DNA from: Guadua angustifolia
Lineage: Eukaryota > Streptophyta > Magnoliopsida > Poales > Poaceae
NCBI GenBank assembly: GCA_036346375.1
Contig: CM070502.1
Location: 72,804,224-72,868,223 of the forward strand
DNA: 64,000 nucleotides
Reading direction: 5' to 3'
Part shown: positions 36,201 through 47,559 of the stretch, one piece after another
Numbering within the stretch: position 1 is the stretch's first letter
Layout: every line of letters begins with the position of its first letter
Position numbers and translations under genes: made by a program
Notes under the pieces: model-generated
What the model was told of the DNA's origin: nothing
Databases searched by the model: none
The model's input: only the letters and a program-made list of their open reading frames with translations

Positions 36201-37127
36201 CTTTCCGCATACTGGAGCGTATTGGCACAGTTGCGTACCGCCTCCACCTTCCGGCCAAGGCTCGCATTCATAACGTCTTCCATGTGGTTTTCTTGAAGAA
36301 GTTCGAAGGGGAGCCTCCCACTTCCGAAGTTCCACTGCCAGATTTTGTGCATGGCCGGGTGGTGCCTTCTCCAGGTGGTATTGTGCGCGCTCGTCTCAAT
36401 AGGGGAGTTTGGGAATTGCTGGTTCAATGGAAAGGATGCTCGGCGGCCGACGCAACTTGGGTCAGTTTGGATATCTTCAAGGAGCGCTATCCTCAGTTTC
36501 AACTCGAGGACGAGTTGTTTCGCCAGGAGGGTGGAAATGTTGTGGATGCTTTTGTGGGGAAAGTTTATGAGCGCCGTCGCAAAAGGATTCAGGAAGTTGC
36601 GACTACTTCCAGTGCAAGCGGCGCGGCAGAGTAATTGAATTGGTATCCTAGCAGGAGTCGGATTGGGTAGTTATAATATAGTATCTCTTTAGTTAGTAAG
36701 AGTCTTTAATTAATAAAGAGTCCGGATAGGACTTAGAGTCCGGATAGGACTTATGGATATGGAATTGTAATCTGAGGTGGATTACCCTATTATATAAAGG
36801 GTGTCGCAAGGTTTGGCAAATCAATAAAGAATTCAATTAGCAAAACCCTAGAGCAGAGCCTCCAGCCGCCTTGGGGGAAGCCCTTGGCTGAGGAGGGAGC
36901 TCTTCTACCTTACCTCTCTGTTCTTCATCGCTTGTCGACAAAAACCCTAGCCCACAACACATGTTTCTCCCTCACAAGTTCTGTTTATGCGAGGGACTGA
37001 CTAATGGTTACTCTGTTTTGCTTTGCTTTTTTTCCCCCGCTCTTTTAAGGAGAACGGTATCTCCGAGGACATGGAAGAGGAGGTGGTGTACGAATTGTCA
37101 GACAAGGTGGTCAGGATGGTCTCCTAG
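27225..37127 (+). CDS. MPK13: TDY-type (group D) MAP kinase, MPK13-like, intact 507-residue frame
   Basis: Ten coding exons join in frame: 27225-27621 (acceptor at 27213), 27744-27871, 27955-28014, 29996-30145, 30576-30731, 30833-30970, 31059-31132, 31341-31442, 31536-31776 and 37050-37127 (stop TAG). The product starts MEFFTEYGEASQYQIQEVIG. It has the glycine loop GKGSYGVV (20-27), catalytic Lys42 in VAIKK, HRDLKPKN (137-144), DFG (157-159) and activation motif T175-D-Y177, split between exons. A long C-terminal extension after residue 304 is typical of group D. Rice MPK13 is 506 residues as I recall it. MAP kinases phosphorylate Ser/Thr-Pro sites downstream of MAP kinase kinases in stress and growth signalling. 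Introns hold a Copia element (28103-29734) and a chromovirus (31856-36959), yet all splice sites read cleanly. An older first exon lies 5' in two defective copies. Confidence 0.9.
28103..29734 (-). mobile_element. Non-autonomous Copia-related LTR element in MAP kinase intron
   Basis: LTRs 28103-28274 and 29564-29734 start TGTTATGAATAGCAC or TGTTATAAATAGCAC. GTTAT flanks both ends (28098-28102 and 29735-29739). The primer-binding site abuts the right LTR at 29552-29563, so the element reads on the minus strand, and a C-run (polypurine tract on minus) follows the left LTR. LTR sequence is clearly related to that of the Copia array at 17375-25498 (shared AAAGGAAAGCCTATATAAG). The 1.3 kb interior has no gag or pol. 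It has a degenerate repeat of GCCGACGAAGGAGC units (28380-28560) and a GC-rich tract (28990-29480). It probably moves with enzymes of the related Copia family. Confidence 0.88.
31856..32259 (+). repeat. Chromovirus 5' LTR
   Basis: 404 bp. Its first 97 bp are the same sequence that, in the 3' LTR, encodes the end of the polyprotein. It contains the TATATAAAG promoter motif. Confidence 0.92.
32433..36634 (+). pseudogene. Chromovirus gag-pol with frameshifts
   Basis: Gag-like frames run 32433-33300. The protease active site DSGSTHNF lies near 33408. Reverse transcriptase motifs follow in 33489-34253 (RKRDNSWRFCVDYRALN, TKLDLRGGYHQARMH), a polymerase box with adjacent aspartates near 34325, RNase H region at 34546-34790 (GLTGYYRKFIKSYG), degraded integrase in 34990-36200, and a chromodomain-like ELLVQWKG...WVSLDIFKERYP at about 36411-36490. 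The frame shifts between these blocks at several places, so no full polyprotein can be read. The final open frame 36284-36634 runs through the purine tract and 97 bases into the 3' LTR before its TAA stop. Confidence 0.85.
36538..36959 (+). repeat. Chromovirus 3' LTR
   Basis: 422 bp. Differs from the 5' LTR by a tandemly repeated 18-mer, GAGTCCGGATAGGACTTA, near 36717-36755. Confidence 0.92.
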
Positions 37128-38380
37128 GGCAGCAATAACCAGCAGCCATGATCCTAATGCAATTCCAAATTACAATGCAATATTTCTATCAGGTATCATG
37201 AATCCCAGCAACAACATAGAAGTCCACCAAGATGGAAAAGCAGAAAAGTTGCCGGTTATCTACAATTGAGTTGCAAATTCCGCGGCAACTATTTACATTA
37301 TCTGAGATGATGAACCACCTTCTGGCTCTTTGTTTGTGTCATCTGTTTGTGCTGCGTTGTCCACATGCATCTTGCTTGGAGAAATGAATTGTGTGGTTAA
37401 TTACCTCTACTAATTCGAGGGCCAGATGTTGGCCTTGGTGTCCTTACATTTTCTCATAGGCTGTTGGTGTGAGATAGCCAGCTCTAGGTGCCATATGATC
37501 AGCCTATCATTTACCATTGTACTATTTCAAAAAATTTAACAAATATCAGTGGTAATGCTGCATCTGCTTCTGAACATAATGGATGCAAATTATGTGAATG
37601 CCATAAGAATTAAGAATTGCACGTGCAATGTCATAACATTTGCAACATTCAGTTTGGGAATTGGTCAATTGCATGCATACAGCATAGACTGGTGAAAAGT
37701 GGTGAGTGGGAGCAGGTAAATCTGTTACAGGCCCTGGCCAGTGACGCCAACACGATGTGCATTCAGAATCTAATCAACAGCATTTTACTAATGCTACTGC
37801 ACATGCATGCAGGACTTACATCAGCATTGAGCACAAGCTCACCGCCGTCCATGCATATCTATCTGCATCTAATCTAGATCAGGATAGAATCATTAGCACA
37901 GCATGACAATGCATCAGTGATGAGAGTCGAGAGACCAAGTCAGCTGCTGCTGTGTTGCTGCATGAGTAGGACATAACTGAACAACCACTCCATCAAGTAC
38001 TACAAGCAGTCTAAAATGAACTAACAACTAACATGCAGACAAATAGTCCGTAGTTTGATGCAAACACGCACGATGCATTTAAATCAATCAAATGATGCCT
38101 TGATCTGTACCAGAATTAAATAGATTTAATTCAAACCAAACATACACTGCAAAATAGGTTATACTCCATATCTTTTCAGTAGGCAGCTGATGAATTAACA
38201 TCCAGCTTAATTATTTGACGCATGCAGGAATAAATAGCGTTCTGACATAGCTATAACCGGGAAGTAAGTAATTTACATATCAAAACTAACACTACTGGGA
38301 TTATAGAAGACAGAAGATCAGATTAATATTTTGTGCTCCTGCAGAGACCGGCCGGATTGGATCGATCCTTGCGTGCGTCG
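37128..38380. other. MAP kinase 3' flank and intergenic sequence
   Basis: The first few hundred bases are the likely MAP kinase 3' UTR. The rest shows no coding frame or repeat that I recognise and ends at the 3' side of the convergent minus-strand peptide gene. Confidence 0.35.
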
Positions 38381-38716
38381 TCAGGGCGACGCCGGCGGTG
38401 CGCTCTGGCTGCGCTTGACGTCGGAGTCGGTCCGAGCGTTGTGTCGCTCCGACGGGCCGGACGGCGGGATGGAAGCCCCGCCGTTGCGCGGGAAAAGGTC
38501 GAACGTCCGGCGGTGCTCGACGCTGGCGCTCGTCCTCGTCACCGTGCTCCCCCGGAGACCACCGAGCTCCGGCGATCGCCGTGCGCGTGCACTCCCCGCT
38601 TGTATGGGCCTGGCGCCGCCGCATGGTCGTGGTCCACGGATCAGCACGTGGAGGAGGAGAACAACAACGGCGAGTCGCAGTGCTGAAACACATGTTGTAG
38701 CACGAGGAGGAGCCAT
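38381..38716 (-). CDS. IDA-like (IDL) secreted peptide precursor
   Basis: A single-exon 111-codon frame starts at ATG 38716 and stops with TGA at 38381-38383. Residues 1-35 form a signal peptide with hydrophobic core LRLAVVVLLLHVL. The middle is variable and basic. Residues 75-93 read FPRNGGASIPPSGPSERHN, matching the conserved PIPPSxPSKRHN core of the IDA/IDL family (nucleotides 38438-38470 for the last 11 residues). IDA peptides are processed in the apoplast and bind HAESA-type receptor kinases to trigger abscission and cell separation. This copy has an 18-residue tail after the motif, and S before IPPS where P is usual. A TATA box lies at 38820-38827. An in-frame extension upstream to 38782 has no ATG, so I prefer 38716. 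Confidence 0.82.
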   Translation of the reverse strand: MAPPRATTCVSALRLAVVVLLLHVLIRGPRPCGGARPIQAGSARARRSPELGGLRGSTVTRTSASVEHRRTFDLFPRNGGASIPPSGPSERHNARTDSDVKRSQSAPPASP

Positions 38717-38819
38717 CTCGATCGATCGAGCTAGATAGAAGCTAGCCAAGAAGGAAGATGGAAGAACTAGCTTGCACTTCAATTTTGTGATGGGTGATAG
38801 AAAGAAGCATCTATATGGG

Positions 38820-38827
38820 TATATATA
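38820..38827 (-). promoter_or_regulatory. TATA box of the IDA-like gene
   Basis: TATATATA on the minus strand about 105 bp upstream of the ATG at 38716, a normal distance for a plant gene with a short leader. Confidence 0.5.
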
Positions 38828-38866
38828 GCAGAAGAGTAGTAGCTAGGAGCTTAATTGCGACGTCGT

Positions 38867-39332
38867 TAGGGGCGGGCATTTTTAAGACCGAAACCAAATC
38901 ACCTAATCGTACAAAATTAGTTGATTATTTTGGTATTATTCAGTGTTCAATTCGGTTTTCTTCTTCCAGAAACCAAAATTACTAAAGAACCGAATAGCCA
39001 GTTTACACTGCTATAATGTTCCTCCTAAAGCCACCAAGCAATTCACATGTTCTAACATTTGTGTGCATATGTATGGTATGTTTATGTATTTTGTTATGCT
39101 TATGTTGTAATGACATACGAATATTGTGTGGGTTTATCTCTACTATGTGTTGTGACATAAGAAGGATCAAATCTAGTTTACTTAGCATTTATTCATATTT
39201 TGGTTGATCGAAAAACCAAACAGAAATATTTCGGCTAATATGGTTCAGTTTTTCATTTTGATCTGAGAAATTCGGTAGCTAGTTTTCAAAAACCGAAACC
39301 AATTAAATCAAAAAACTCAATGTCGATCCCTA
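38867..39332. mobile_element. hAT-like MITE
   Basis: Starts TAGGGGCGGGCATTTTTAAG and ends ...GTCGATCCCTA, imperfect inverted ends of hAT type. AACCGAAACCAA-type strings occur near both ends. GACGTCGT on the left and AACGTTGT on the right are a diverged 8-bp target duplication (6 of 8 match). No coding content. It sits just upstream of the IDA-like gene promoter. Confidence 0.5.
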
Positions 39333-40996
39333 AACGTTGTAACGTTGTACTCGCTTGTTCTTGTGCATAGGGGAGGCGGGAGACAAGTGAGGAATTTTCT
39401 TTTAAAAGAATCGACAAGTGTTCAATCTCCGCGTAGAGAGTATTTGTAACATCTATTGTACCTGAGTTTTCAATAACTCAAAATTAAATCCAGTTGAATT
39501 AACTGGAAAATCAAAATTAGAGAAAGGAATAGCACATGCATGTATTTATATATACAAGATTTCTAAAAGAAGCATTTCGATACCCGCACACACATGTCCG
39601 ACGTATCAGGTGCAACCACCCAGTCTGGAGCGTTGGATCACGAGTGAACGCGCAAGATCGAGGCAAGATCCATGCGCGATCATGCGGCTAAGGCTTTTTC
39701 TTTCTTTCTGCGAATCAGACTAGGTTGTTACATGTACGGAATTGCTATATATGCAACATCCGATGTAAAATATCTGCAAAACCACGAGGAAGTAGCTAAA
39801 GCATGTACAATAGTAGAGACGATTGCTGTGTATATACTCCTTCATGTCATCTAAAGATAAAATTAAAAATAATTTATACAATATACAACATGTTAGGCTG
39901 TCTTTATGAGATTCTACAATCTTTTAATTATAGCATGAAAAAGTGTTTATTACAGGTAATAGCTCAAGTAATGACATTTTGTACTGCCTATATAGTCGTC
40001 TCTTCGTAAAAAGACATATGTTTTTCTCTCCTCCTCCCTTTTCTATATAAAAAACTCTTACGTGACAAAACATATAGACAACTAACATCACGCTATTGTG
40101 CATACCCTAATCATTTCTGAACTCACGAAGATGTCAACCTGCTATAACTGAGAGTCTGCACAAACACCTCGATTTGGAGAGGATAATTATATTGAAGTCA
40201 ACCGTGCGTGTGCAGCTAATCGCAACCATTTTTGCAGGATACTGAGTGGAGTTTATCCTAGGAATAAAGAAAGATTGACGACCAATATTATTGTCACCAT
40301 GCGTACATGTCCATTATCTTCTCGATCGCTGCAGTGGCAGCTTAATTATTTTACGCAAGAACAACATGATCAGGCCAATATAGAAGTAAAATTGGAAATA
40401 AAATGCGTACATATATCTAGGGATATTAAGCTAGCTACTGCGTGTCTTTCCAGGGCCTCCAGGCTTCTCACTTCTCAGTCTGCTCCAGCAGTAGAGAGTC
40501 ATGTAGTTATTTTCAGTTAAGCACCATGCAGTACTCCCCTCGTTTCTAAATATATATCATTCTAACTTTAAATTTTGTTTCTAAATATATGTTATTCTAC
40601 AATTTCGAGATGGTCTTTTACTATCCTTGTATATCCTTCCCATTTAGCTATTTCCAATACCATTTACTAACATAAAATAGAGTAACACACGTTATCCAAA
40701 GAACAATAAATAAACTAATGAAGAAGAGTAATACATCCCTATATATAGATATACACCTAAGTAGAAATGCAGCAACATCTATTCATAAACTTTCAAAAGT
40801 TTGCTAGTAGCATATATGTAAGTCTTGGAGCGATATACACATACATATTGATTCGTTACGAGCGCAGCAGGCAAGAATATAACGAAGCCAGTAACATTTA
40901 GCTATATATATTAATATAGCTAGAGGTGCGCACTAAGCCAACTGAGTTAGTTATATTATTATATTGGCAAATAAAAGAAGTAGCGAGCATAACTAA
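39333..40996. other. Intergenic sequence with two weak MITE-like pieces
   Basis: About 39795-40115 has imperfect inverted ends (GCATGTACAATAG versus GTATGCACAATAG reversed), typical of a small MITE. About 40533-40745 opens TACTCCCCTCGTTTCTAAATA, the signature of grass Stowaway MITEs, but its other end is not clear. The rest is AT-rich with no reading frame worth calling. Confidence 0.4.
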
Positions 40997-42040
40997 TCTA
41001 TTAAAGGCGGAAGATTTCGGGCCTCCTCAGCCGGGCCATGTCACCCGTTTTTCTGGGCGTCGATCCCTTGCGTTCTCACGATCCGCTTGAATCCACGCGT
41101 TTGCGAGCCTGGCAGCGCCATGAAATCCGCCCGGATCAAAACCTAGCGCGTGATGTCTCCTCATGGCCGCCTTTCGCATGATCGTGCCGCCTCCTCGCTG
41201 CTCCGCCCAATTTGACAGGCGAAGGATCCCCGATTCTCGATCGTGTCGGCGTCGCGCTGACCTCGCTGCTCCTCCCCGCGCTTCGCCCTCGCCCTTCCAC
41301 TCCTGCCTCGCCATCTCCTCCACCGCTCCTCCTCCGCTTGCAGGGCCACGAAATCGGGCCTCGATCGCCCGGCTGAGCCCTCGAGCTTGCCGCGCCATGG
41401 AGCCAAGCCCCGGCCGCCTTAGATCAGCCTTTTCCTATCCTCTTCTCTTCTCTCCCCAACAAGCATCCCTAATCCATGACCACGGAACCCTTGCAGCTTG
41501 CTTCACTCTAATAGGTCTAGCCGGGAACGGCGCGGGCTCAACATTGAGGAGGAGGGACTCTCCGTCCCGCCCCGGTCATCGCCCAGGAGGATCACACAAG
41601 AAGCCCTGGGCCCCTGTCCTAGATCCACACCCCACCGCCCCCTCCCGTTGCAGCTTTCGATGCCGCCGCTCGCCTCCCATGGAAACCTCCGGCGCCGCCA
41701 CTCGCTACCGTCGTCCTCATCTCCATCGCGCCCCTCCTCCCTCGCGGGCTCCTCTCCATAGGCCCTCCTCCAAGCCGTGGCCAGCAAAGTTCGCATTGCA
41801 AAGGCCTGTGATGATTCATCTGGAAGAAACAAGGTGTGATTTTTCTTTATCGGAAAGGAATATTTTTCTGCTTTCGGTGAATACTTAGCTAGATCCTTTC
41901 TTTCTCTTCTTTGTATTTTCCTGTATTATTATCTGTTCTTTTTTGTTGACTAGGGTATTCATTGGGCCGAGAAAAATGTTTTTTTTTTGTAGTTTTATCT
42001 GTCGGATTGAAGTATAAACTTTTGAATATCAAGAACACCT

Positions 42041-42706
42041 AAAACTTCCGATCATGTCAATACCTTGATATATATTCGTGAACTCTGCATTATCCTGTCA
42101 ATGTGGATAGTTTAGTGTACTACTAAGCTGCAGAACATACCTGTATTTCTTTTATTAAGCAAGAGTGTGTAAATGTAGTACTATACCGGAAGTATGGTTA
42201 CTGAGATATGTCTTTACGGTGATCTTTGCATTGAGTTTTGGTAGACTAAGAACAACTGAACTTATTACTTTCTCCGCACGGGGATATAAATGTTGACTTG
42301 ATGATGAAGGTTATCCAAAAGGAACACTTGCGATGACACGAGTTGTTCTATCTAACTTCATCCTTAAATTCAACGAAGGAACGAAGGCGATAAATTGATG
42401 ATTGGATAGTAAGCTGTTATTTCCTTTTCAGAGTATAGGCATCTTACATTGGAGAGTGAGATTTCAGTTGTCTTTTTTTTCTTGAATCGGAGATTGTAGT
42501 TGTCTAATATGTCTTAGCTTTTACCGTTTTGGTTTGTGTTGGCACATGCATTTCTTATTTTTATATTATGTAGATATTCTCAAAAGACAGGAGATATTTC
42601 TATTTCTTTTTCCATGAATACACAATCCCAAAACTTCCGATCATGTCAATACCTTGGTATATATTCGTGAACTCTGCATTATCCTGTCAATGTGGATAGT
42701 TTAGTG
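42041..42706. repeat. 77-bp direct repeat inside the Helitron
   Basis: Bases 42041-42117 recur at 42630-42706 (offset 589) with one visible mismatch. The intervening sequence is not duplicated. Confidence 0.85.
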
Positions 42707-42926
42707 CTCCTGTTAAGCTTTTTTTTTGGGTTACGATCATCTCAGCTATAACATTTCCTATGCCATCATAATACTGCTTTGTTCGATGACATACCGAGTT
42801 AAGCACATAATGTATGTAGGCCTGAGACATACACTGATCCATTGTTGTCTTGTTCATTATTTAGAGCTAAACGTCTAAATTGTTCCAGCTTCATCGTTCA
42901 TGCCTTAAGAGTTTTATGCATCATGG

Positions 42927-42929
<3 letters not shown>

Positions 42930-42965
<36 letters not shown>
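42930..42965. repeat. TA dinucleotide microsatellite
   Basis: Uninterrupted alternating T and A over 36 bp inside the Helitron. Confidence 0.95.
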
Positions 42966-42967
<2 letters not shown>

Positions 42968-43329
42968 AAGCCTCTTTTCTACTCCCGGAGTAATTATTCC
43001 TATGTCGTATCTCTAGCGTATGGGGTATCTCGTGTGACGGAGGTATATGTACGCATAGTATACAGTATATAAGATCATCTAGGTGGTATGTACATTTTTA
43101 GGAGGTGGTATGTATATATTTTTGGACATACTCCTTTTTATGTGTGTATATGAAGGTATTTGCAAAATACACTAAAATTATGGACTCTCTTGCAATTTTT
43201 TATATGGCTCACATTGGAGTATCTTATAATTAGTGTATGAGTATACCCAAAGTGATAAAGGAGTATTTCAAGTTCGTTTAGGTAGTATTTAGAGATGGGA
43301 GTAACTACACTAGGGAGTAAAAGATAATT

Positions 43330-43332
<3 letters not shown>

Positions 43333-43413
<81 letters not shown>
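43333..43413. repeat. TA dinucleotide microsatellite, long
   Basis: About 81 bp of uninterrupted alternating T and A inside the Helitron, likely to be length-variable. Confidence 0.95.
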
Positions 43414-43416
<3 letters not shown>

Positions 43417-46400
43417 ATAAAAGAATTAATCGGGTTTTCAAAATCGAGATAGCTAAAAGATGAGTGAATAGTGTTATGGCCATCGCTATCATTTGATTTT
43501 TTTGCACTTTAAAGTGCTATTTTCATATTTGCCTACCATCGTTGTGCCTTCTTATTGTTCAGGTGCGTGTTATCAATTGTGTGCATATTTTGTGCCTTCT
43601 TGGTGGTAACATAGAGTTTTGTTGTTTATGCATTAGGATAAAATTGAATACGATTTTTTTTGTGGAGAGACGAAAATTATGCATTTCTTTTTGCTTGTTA
43701 TGCTAGATCTAGATAATTAACATAAATAAGTATATCTTTATGACAAAATTTGGTTTGGAGTTATTTAAGTAAGACCCTTCCTTGGAGATCATTATTTGAA
43801 TTACCCAATATATTGGATAAGAACCATCAAGCAGTTTTATTGTTCTTTTTATCTTTCACTGACATTTCATGTGCACTCCTTATTTACACATCTTGTCATG
43901 TAAATCTGATTATCCTTATTTTACAATATGTATTGTTGTGTCATTGTTTCTTGGTTAATATTTTTTCCTTCTATTTTATTTCTAGGTACATTTTTCTGCT
44001 GCTATTCAAAAGGATGAAATTGACTATGTCACCATGTACATAGAGTTAGGGAGGCCACGATCTGGGTATATCCATATCCATTTTGCGAGAATTTGCAACA
44101 AAAGCATGCTTCTTTTGGGTGAGTGCCTTTTCTTCTCGCTAAAGATGACTTCATGTTTTTAGATTGCATTTAAACAACTTCTACCATAATTCAATCAATG
44201 ATATGTGTGATTCGAATGGGATTGATGATATGGGTGTTTCATGTATGAAATCTTGCAAAAGCGAGTTTTCTATTTGTTGTCCTCATAGTGCCTCTTGAGA
44301 AGTATAGATCTCGATGCTATCAAACCCAAGGGCCTTTAATCGTTCATTACATGTTACCTTCATCCAAATAAAGGACCAGACGTATATACGACATCAAGTA
44401 GATGAAACTCTCGATTTTTAGAGCATATGCATATATGTCACATTGATATTTTTTAAATTTTTGCTTTGTGGAGCAAAGCATGTTGTCGAGTATCACTATA
44501 TTTATTTAATTGGTTTCAGTTTTTGCTATTGAAGTATATACCCTATATGTGTAAAAACTAAAAATGTATATTCCTCTAATTATCGTATCAATGTTTTGGG
44601 AGAGCTTACGTATGTAGGATCACTGGTTATATTTATGTGTAAAAACCAAATCAAATCAAACGAAGGAGTGTTGGGTTATATTTATAGGTCACAATCTTTT
44701 TGGTCGCAAGTTCATGTGTGCTTGATTTTCAGCATAATAGGCCTTTCGTATCGAGTTCATAGGTTGTGTTTGCCTTTTAGTAGTGAGTCGTGGAAGATTA
44801 ATATAAGACGTTTAGCTTATTTTCGCACTTCCCTTTTTTCCCCTACCTTAATGGAGTTAATTAGTTGCTATCTACTATGGACAACGGTATTTAGGATTAG
44901 TATATATGCTTTTCCTATTCTAGGTATGTATATTAGGTCCTCTCAAAGGACCCTCCCTTTGGAGCGAGAAGAAGCAAGAAAGGAACAAACCCGTTGGCCT
45001 CAACGTCGACGCTGCTCTTGGCTACACAAGGAAGATCAGCGCATATGAGCTCCACTCCCATATTTTGTCTTTCTTTGTGGTCGTGTGCTTATGCCTTTAT
45101 TTGCTTTTTTTGCTAATTATTTATGATTGGTTTGCTCTGTGCAGATTTATCGTTTTGTAAATGTGGTATGGTGATGGTTGTCGGGATGATGTTGATGTGG
45201 TCCACCATCTCCTGTGGACTATCTGCCTCGAGGTAAGCCTCGAGAATGTTTAGGTTCTATTCACATAGGTTGGTTCATAGTTGAATGAAGCATTTGCATG
45301 CATGCTAGCGTATAGAACTTGAACCGCTTTTTATGTATAAAAATGTGTTTATCGATTTGAAATAGATGGTTGCTCTGTTTGTTAAGATAGCAACGCTTGC
45401 TGACATAACAGGATATCGGGATGCATTCATCCTATATTACATGCAATTAATACCTAGATGGTGCCTATCTTTGTATATACTCTCATATATTGCTCTTCAT
45501 CCATGTCATAGAAAATAAGTTGAACTATCTATTTATGATTTGTTGTTACCGGTTTTCGCATGCTGATAACAAGACCTTTTTCAGTTTTGACTATTGAATA
45601 GACCATGTAGTTTAAATCTGTTTTGGCCACGATTATATGCTGCACTAAATGATCTTTCCCTTTTTCCTGTGCACAGACCAATATGTAGTTGCTAGCAATA
45701 CTCTTGCCTCCACAACAACCACCCCTATACTGTGTACCACATTTTCAAAGGTAATAACTTCTGACCACTACCTATATATTGTGTAGAAATTCTGTGACAT
45801 GTCTTGAAAACAAAAAGAATGTAGGCATATTATCTGTCCATCTCTTTGGGCATGTTTCCCTTTCCGTTTTGCAAATTTTAGTTTTTTTCCCTGTTTTGGG
45901 TTTGAAAATGGTTATGAGTGATTTATGATTTTGCCCCTATATGCTATAAAGGGAAGAAGCGCGAGTCCGTGCTTGTTTGTTTGTCATGATCGTGCTTTCG
46001 AATGAACCTCTTGCGGAAAGTTGAAGAAAGCGTATGCCGTCAATGAACCAAAGATAAGAAGTATATATTCTGTTTGTAAACATGATTTCTTTCCTGTATT
46101 TCTGAAAATATCTCATCCAATGGCCTTAGATTTTGTTATAAGCGAAACTCAAAAAGTGGCCTGTTATCGTAGGATGCAACAGTTCGTTTCTCATTTATAT
46201 TTTAGTACTCAAATGTTATGCTTTAGCACACCAATCATATCCACGGTTATGAATATATTCTTGAAGGTCATAATGTTAGAATTTTTTCGATCAATTCCAA
46301 AATCTCCATGAGTATTTGTGTGATGTATAGATCATTGCGAGTAAATTAATTGGAATATCTAATGACAAGGTTCTATGCTTTCAAGTTTGGTTATATACTA

Positions 46401-47559
46401 CGCATCCTTCTCATTTTGTAAAACAATCATAATTTGCGATGCTTAAACATCCTTCTCTCAAGAATGCTCAAATACCATTGCCATCTCTTGAAACCTCCTC
46501 GGAGTTTTTACTGCACTGGTCCGTTATGAAGTCTTCCGGCGAATATTGTAGCCCTTCATTCAAAATTGAGAACTTGCATGTGGCGGGTAAATTGCTTATG
46601 CTATTTCATTTCAGTTCTTATGTCCTGCATTGCTACTCTCTTCTCACTATGGTTTTATATGCATTAAATTTTATATTAGCTATGCTTCCAATCCATACGG
46701 ATTTAGATATCACGCCTTGATCCGGCCTTGTGAGGAGGCGCAGCGTCTGCCAAGTATTGTTTTCTTTGTGCCTTCGGTAGAGGTGTTCCAACAACTTAAC
46801 CCGAATTGGGTTGTATATGGTATTTTAGTACTACCTCTTTCTATTACCAATCAACACGTTAGACATTATCTCACCGATTATCTTTATCGTAATTTTCCTT
46901 TGATCGATTGTTTTGTTTGATCGGTTGTTTGGCCTTCGCTATATGGTTTCGATTTATTGAGATGTGAATGTGGCCGTTGGTTATTATTAAGTCAATCATG
47001 GTTAGGCTCTTTGAAATGCATTTGTTCTTGATCCACCCAGATGCTATTGGCTTAATTTTGCAGGGAAAGCTTTGGCTTTATGAGGCAATTGCGATAGCTT
47101 TTGACTTTTCTTCCCATAGGATATCAAATTGTTTCTTTGATGCGATACGGTTAAATGCGGAGCTTTGTCATGTCTTATTTCTAGGATGATACATAGATAT
47201 AATTAGAAGACTGCTCTATTGAGATCTATCTGGAGAATATCTTACTTTTAGACGATATGGCAGTGTTTGGCTTGTTTGCTGATAAATTACTCATCTTCAT
47301 GATTATTGAGTTTGCTTGTGCTCTCAGCCTCTCATCTCTGGCAGTTTTTAGCTTTAGGGAAAATTGCTTACTCAGGATGGTATCTGCAGTTCTGTAATTT
47401 ATTTTTAGTGTGGAATCTTCCGTTTGGCATATTGAGTCCTATTTTTGGTATTGGTTAGGGGTGTTGCATTGTTTTATTTAGTTTCACATTCCTCTTTGAC
47501 CTACTATTTTCGTGTCTGGGGATGATTGCAGCTTTATAACATTGTATTCTTCTGAATAG

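Larger units (their letters stand above)
31856..36959 (+). mobile_element. Young Ty3/gypsy chromovirus in the last MAP kinase intron
   Basis: LTRs 31856-32259 and 36538-36959 begin TGTTGTGGATGC and end CCCACAACA. Apart from one extra 18-bp tandem unit in the 3' LTR they look identical, so insertion is recent. CATG flanks both sides (31852-31855, 36960-36963). The primer-binding site TGGTATCAGAGC is at 32261-32272 and a purine tract, GGAGGGTGGAAA, precedes the 3' LTR. Domain order is gag, protease, reverse transcriptase, RNase H, integrase and a C-terminal chromodomain-like module, the chromovirus arrangement. The LTR has TATATAAAG at 32091-32099. The insertion is in sense with the host gene. 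Confidence 0.92.

Noticed and set aside
38381..38782. Longer form of the IDA-like frame starting at 38782
   Set aside because: The first codon there is TTG. The first ATG is at 38716 and gives a normal signal peptide.
41163..41888. Open frame of 241 codons on the plus strand
   Set aside because: It lies in the GC-rich Helitron 5' region with long frames on both strands and no conserved motif. It is probably a by-product of composition.
43310..43507. Open frame containing a long Tyr-Ile repeat
   Set aside because: It is simply the translated TA microsatellite.
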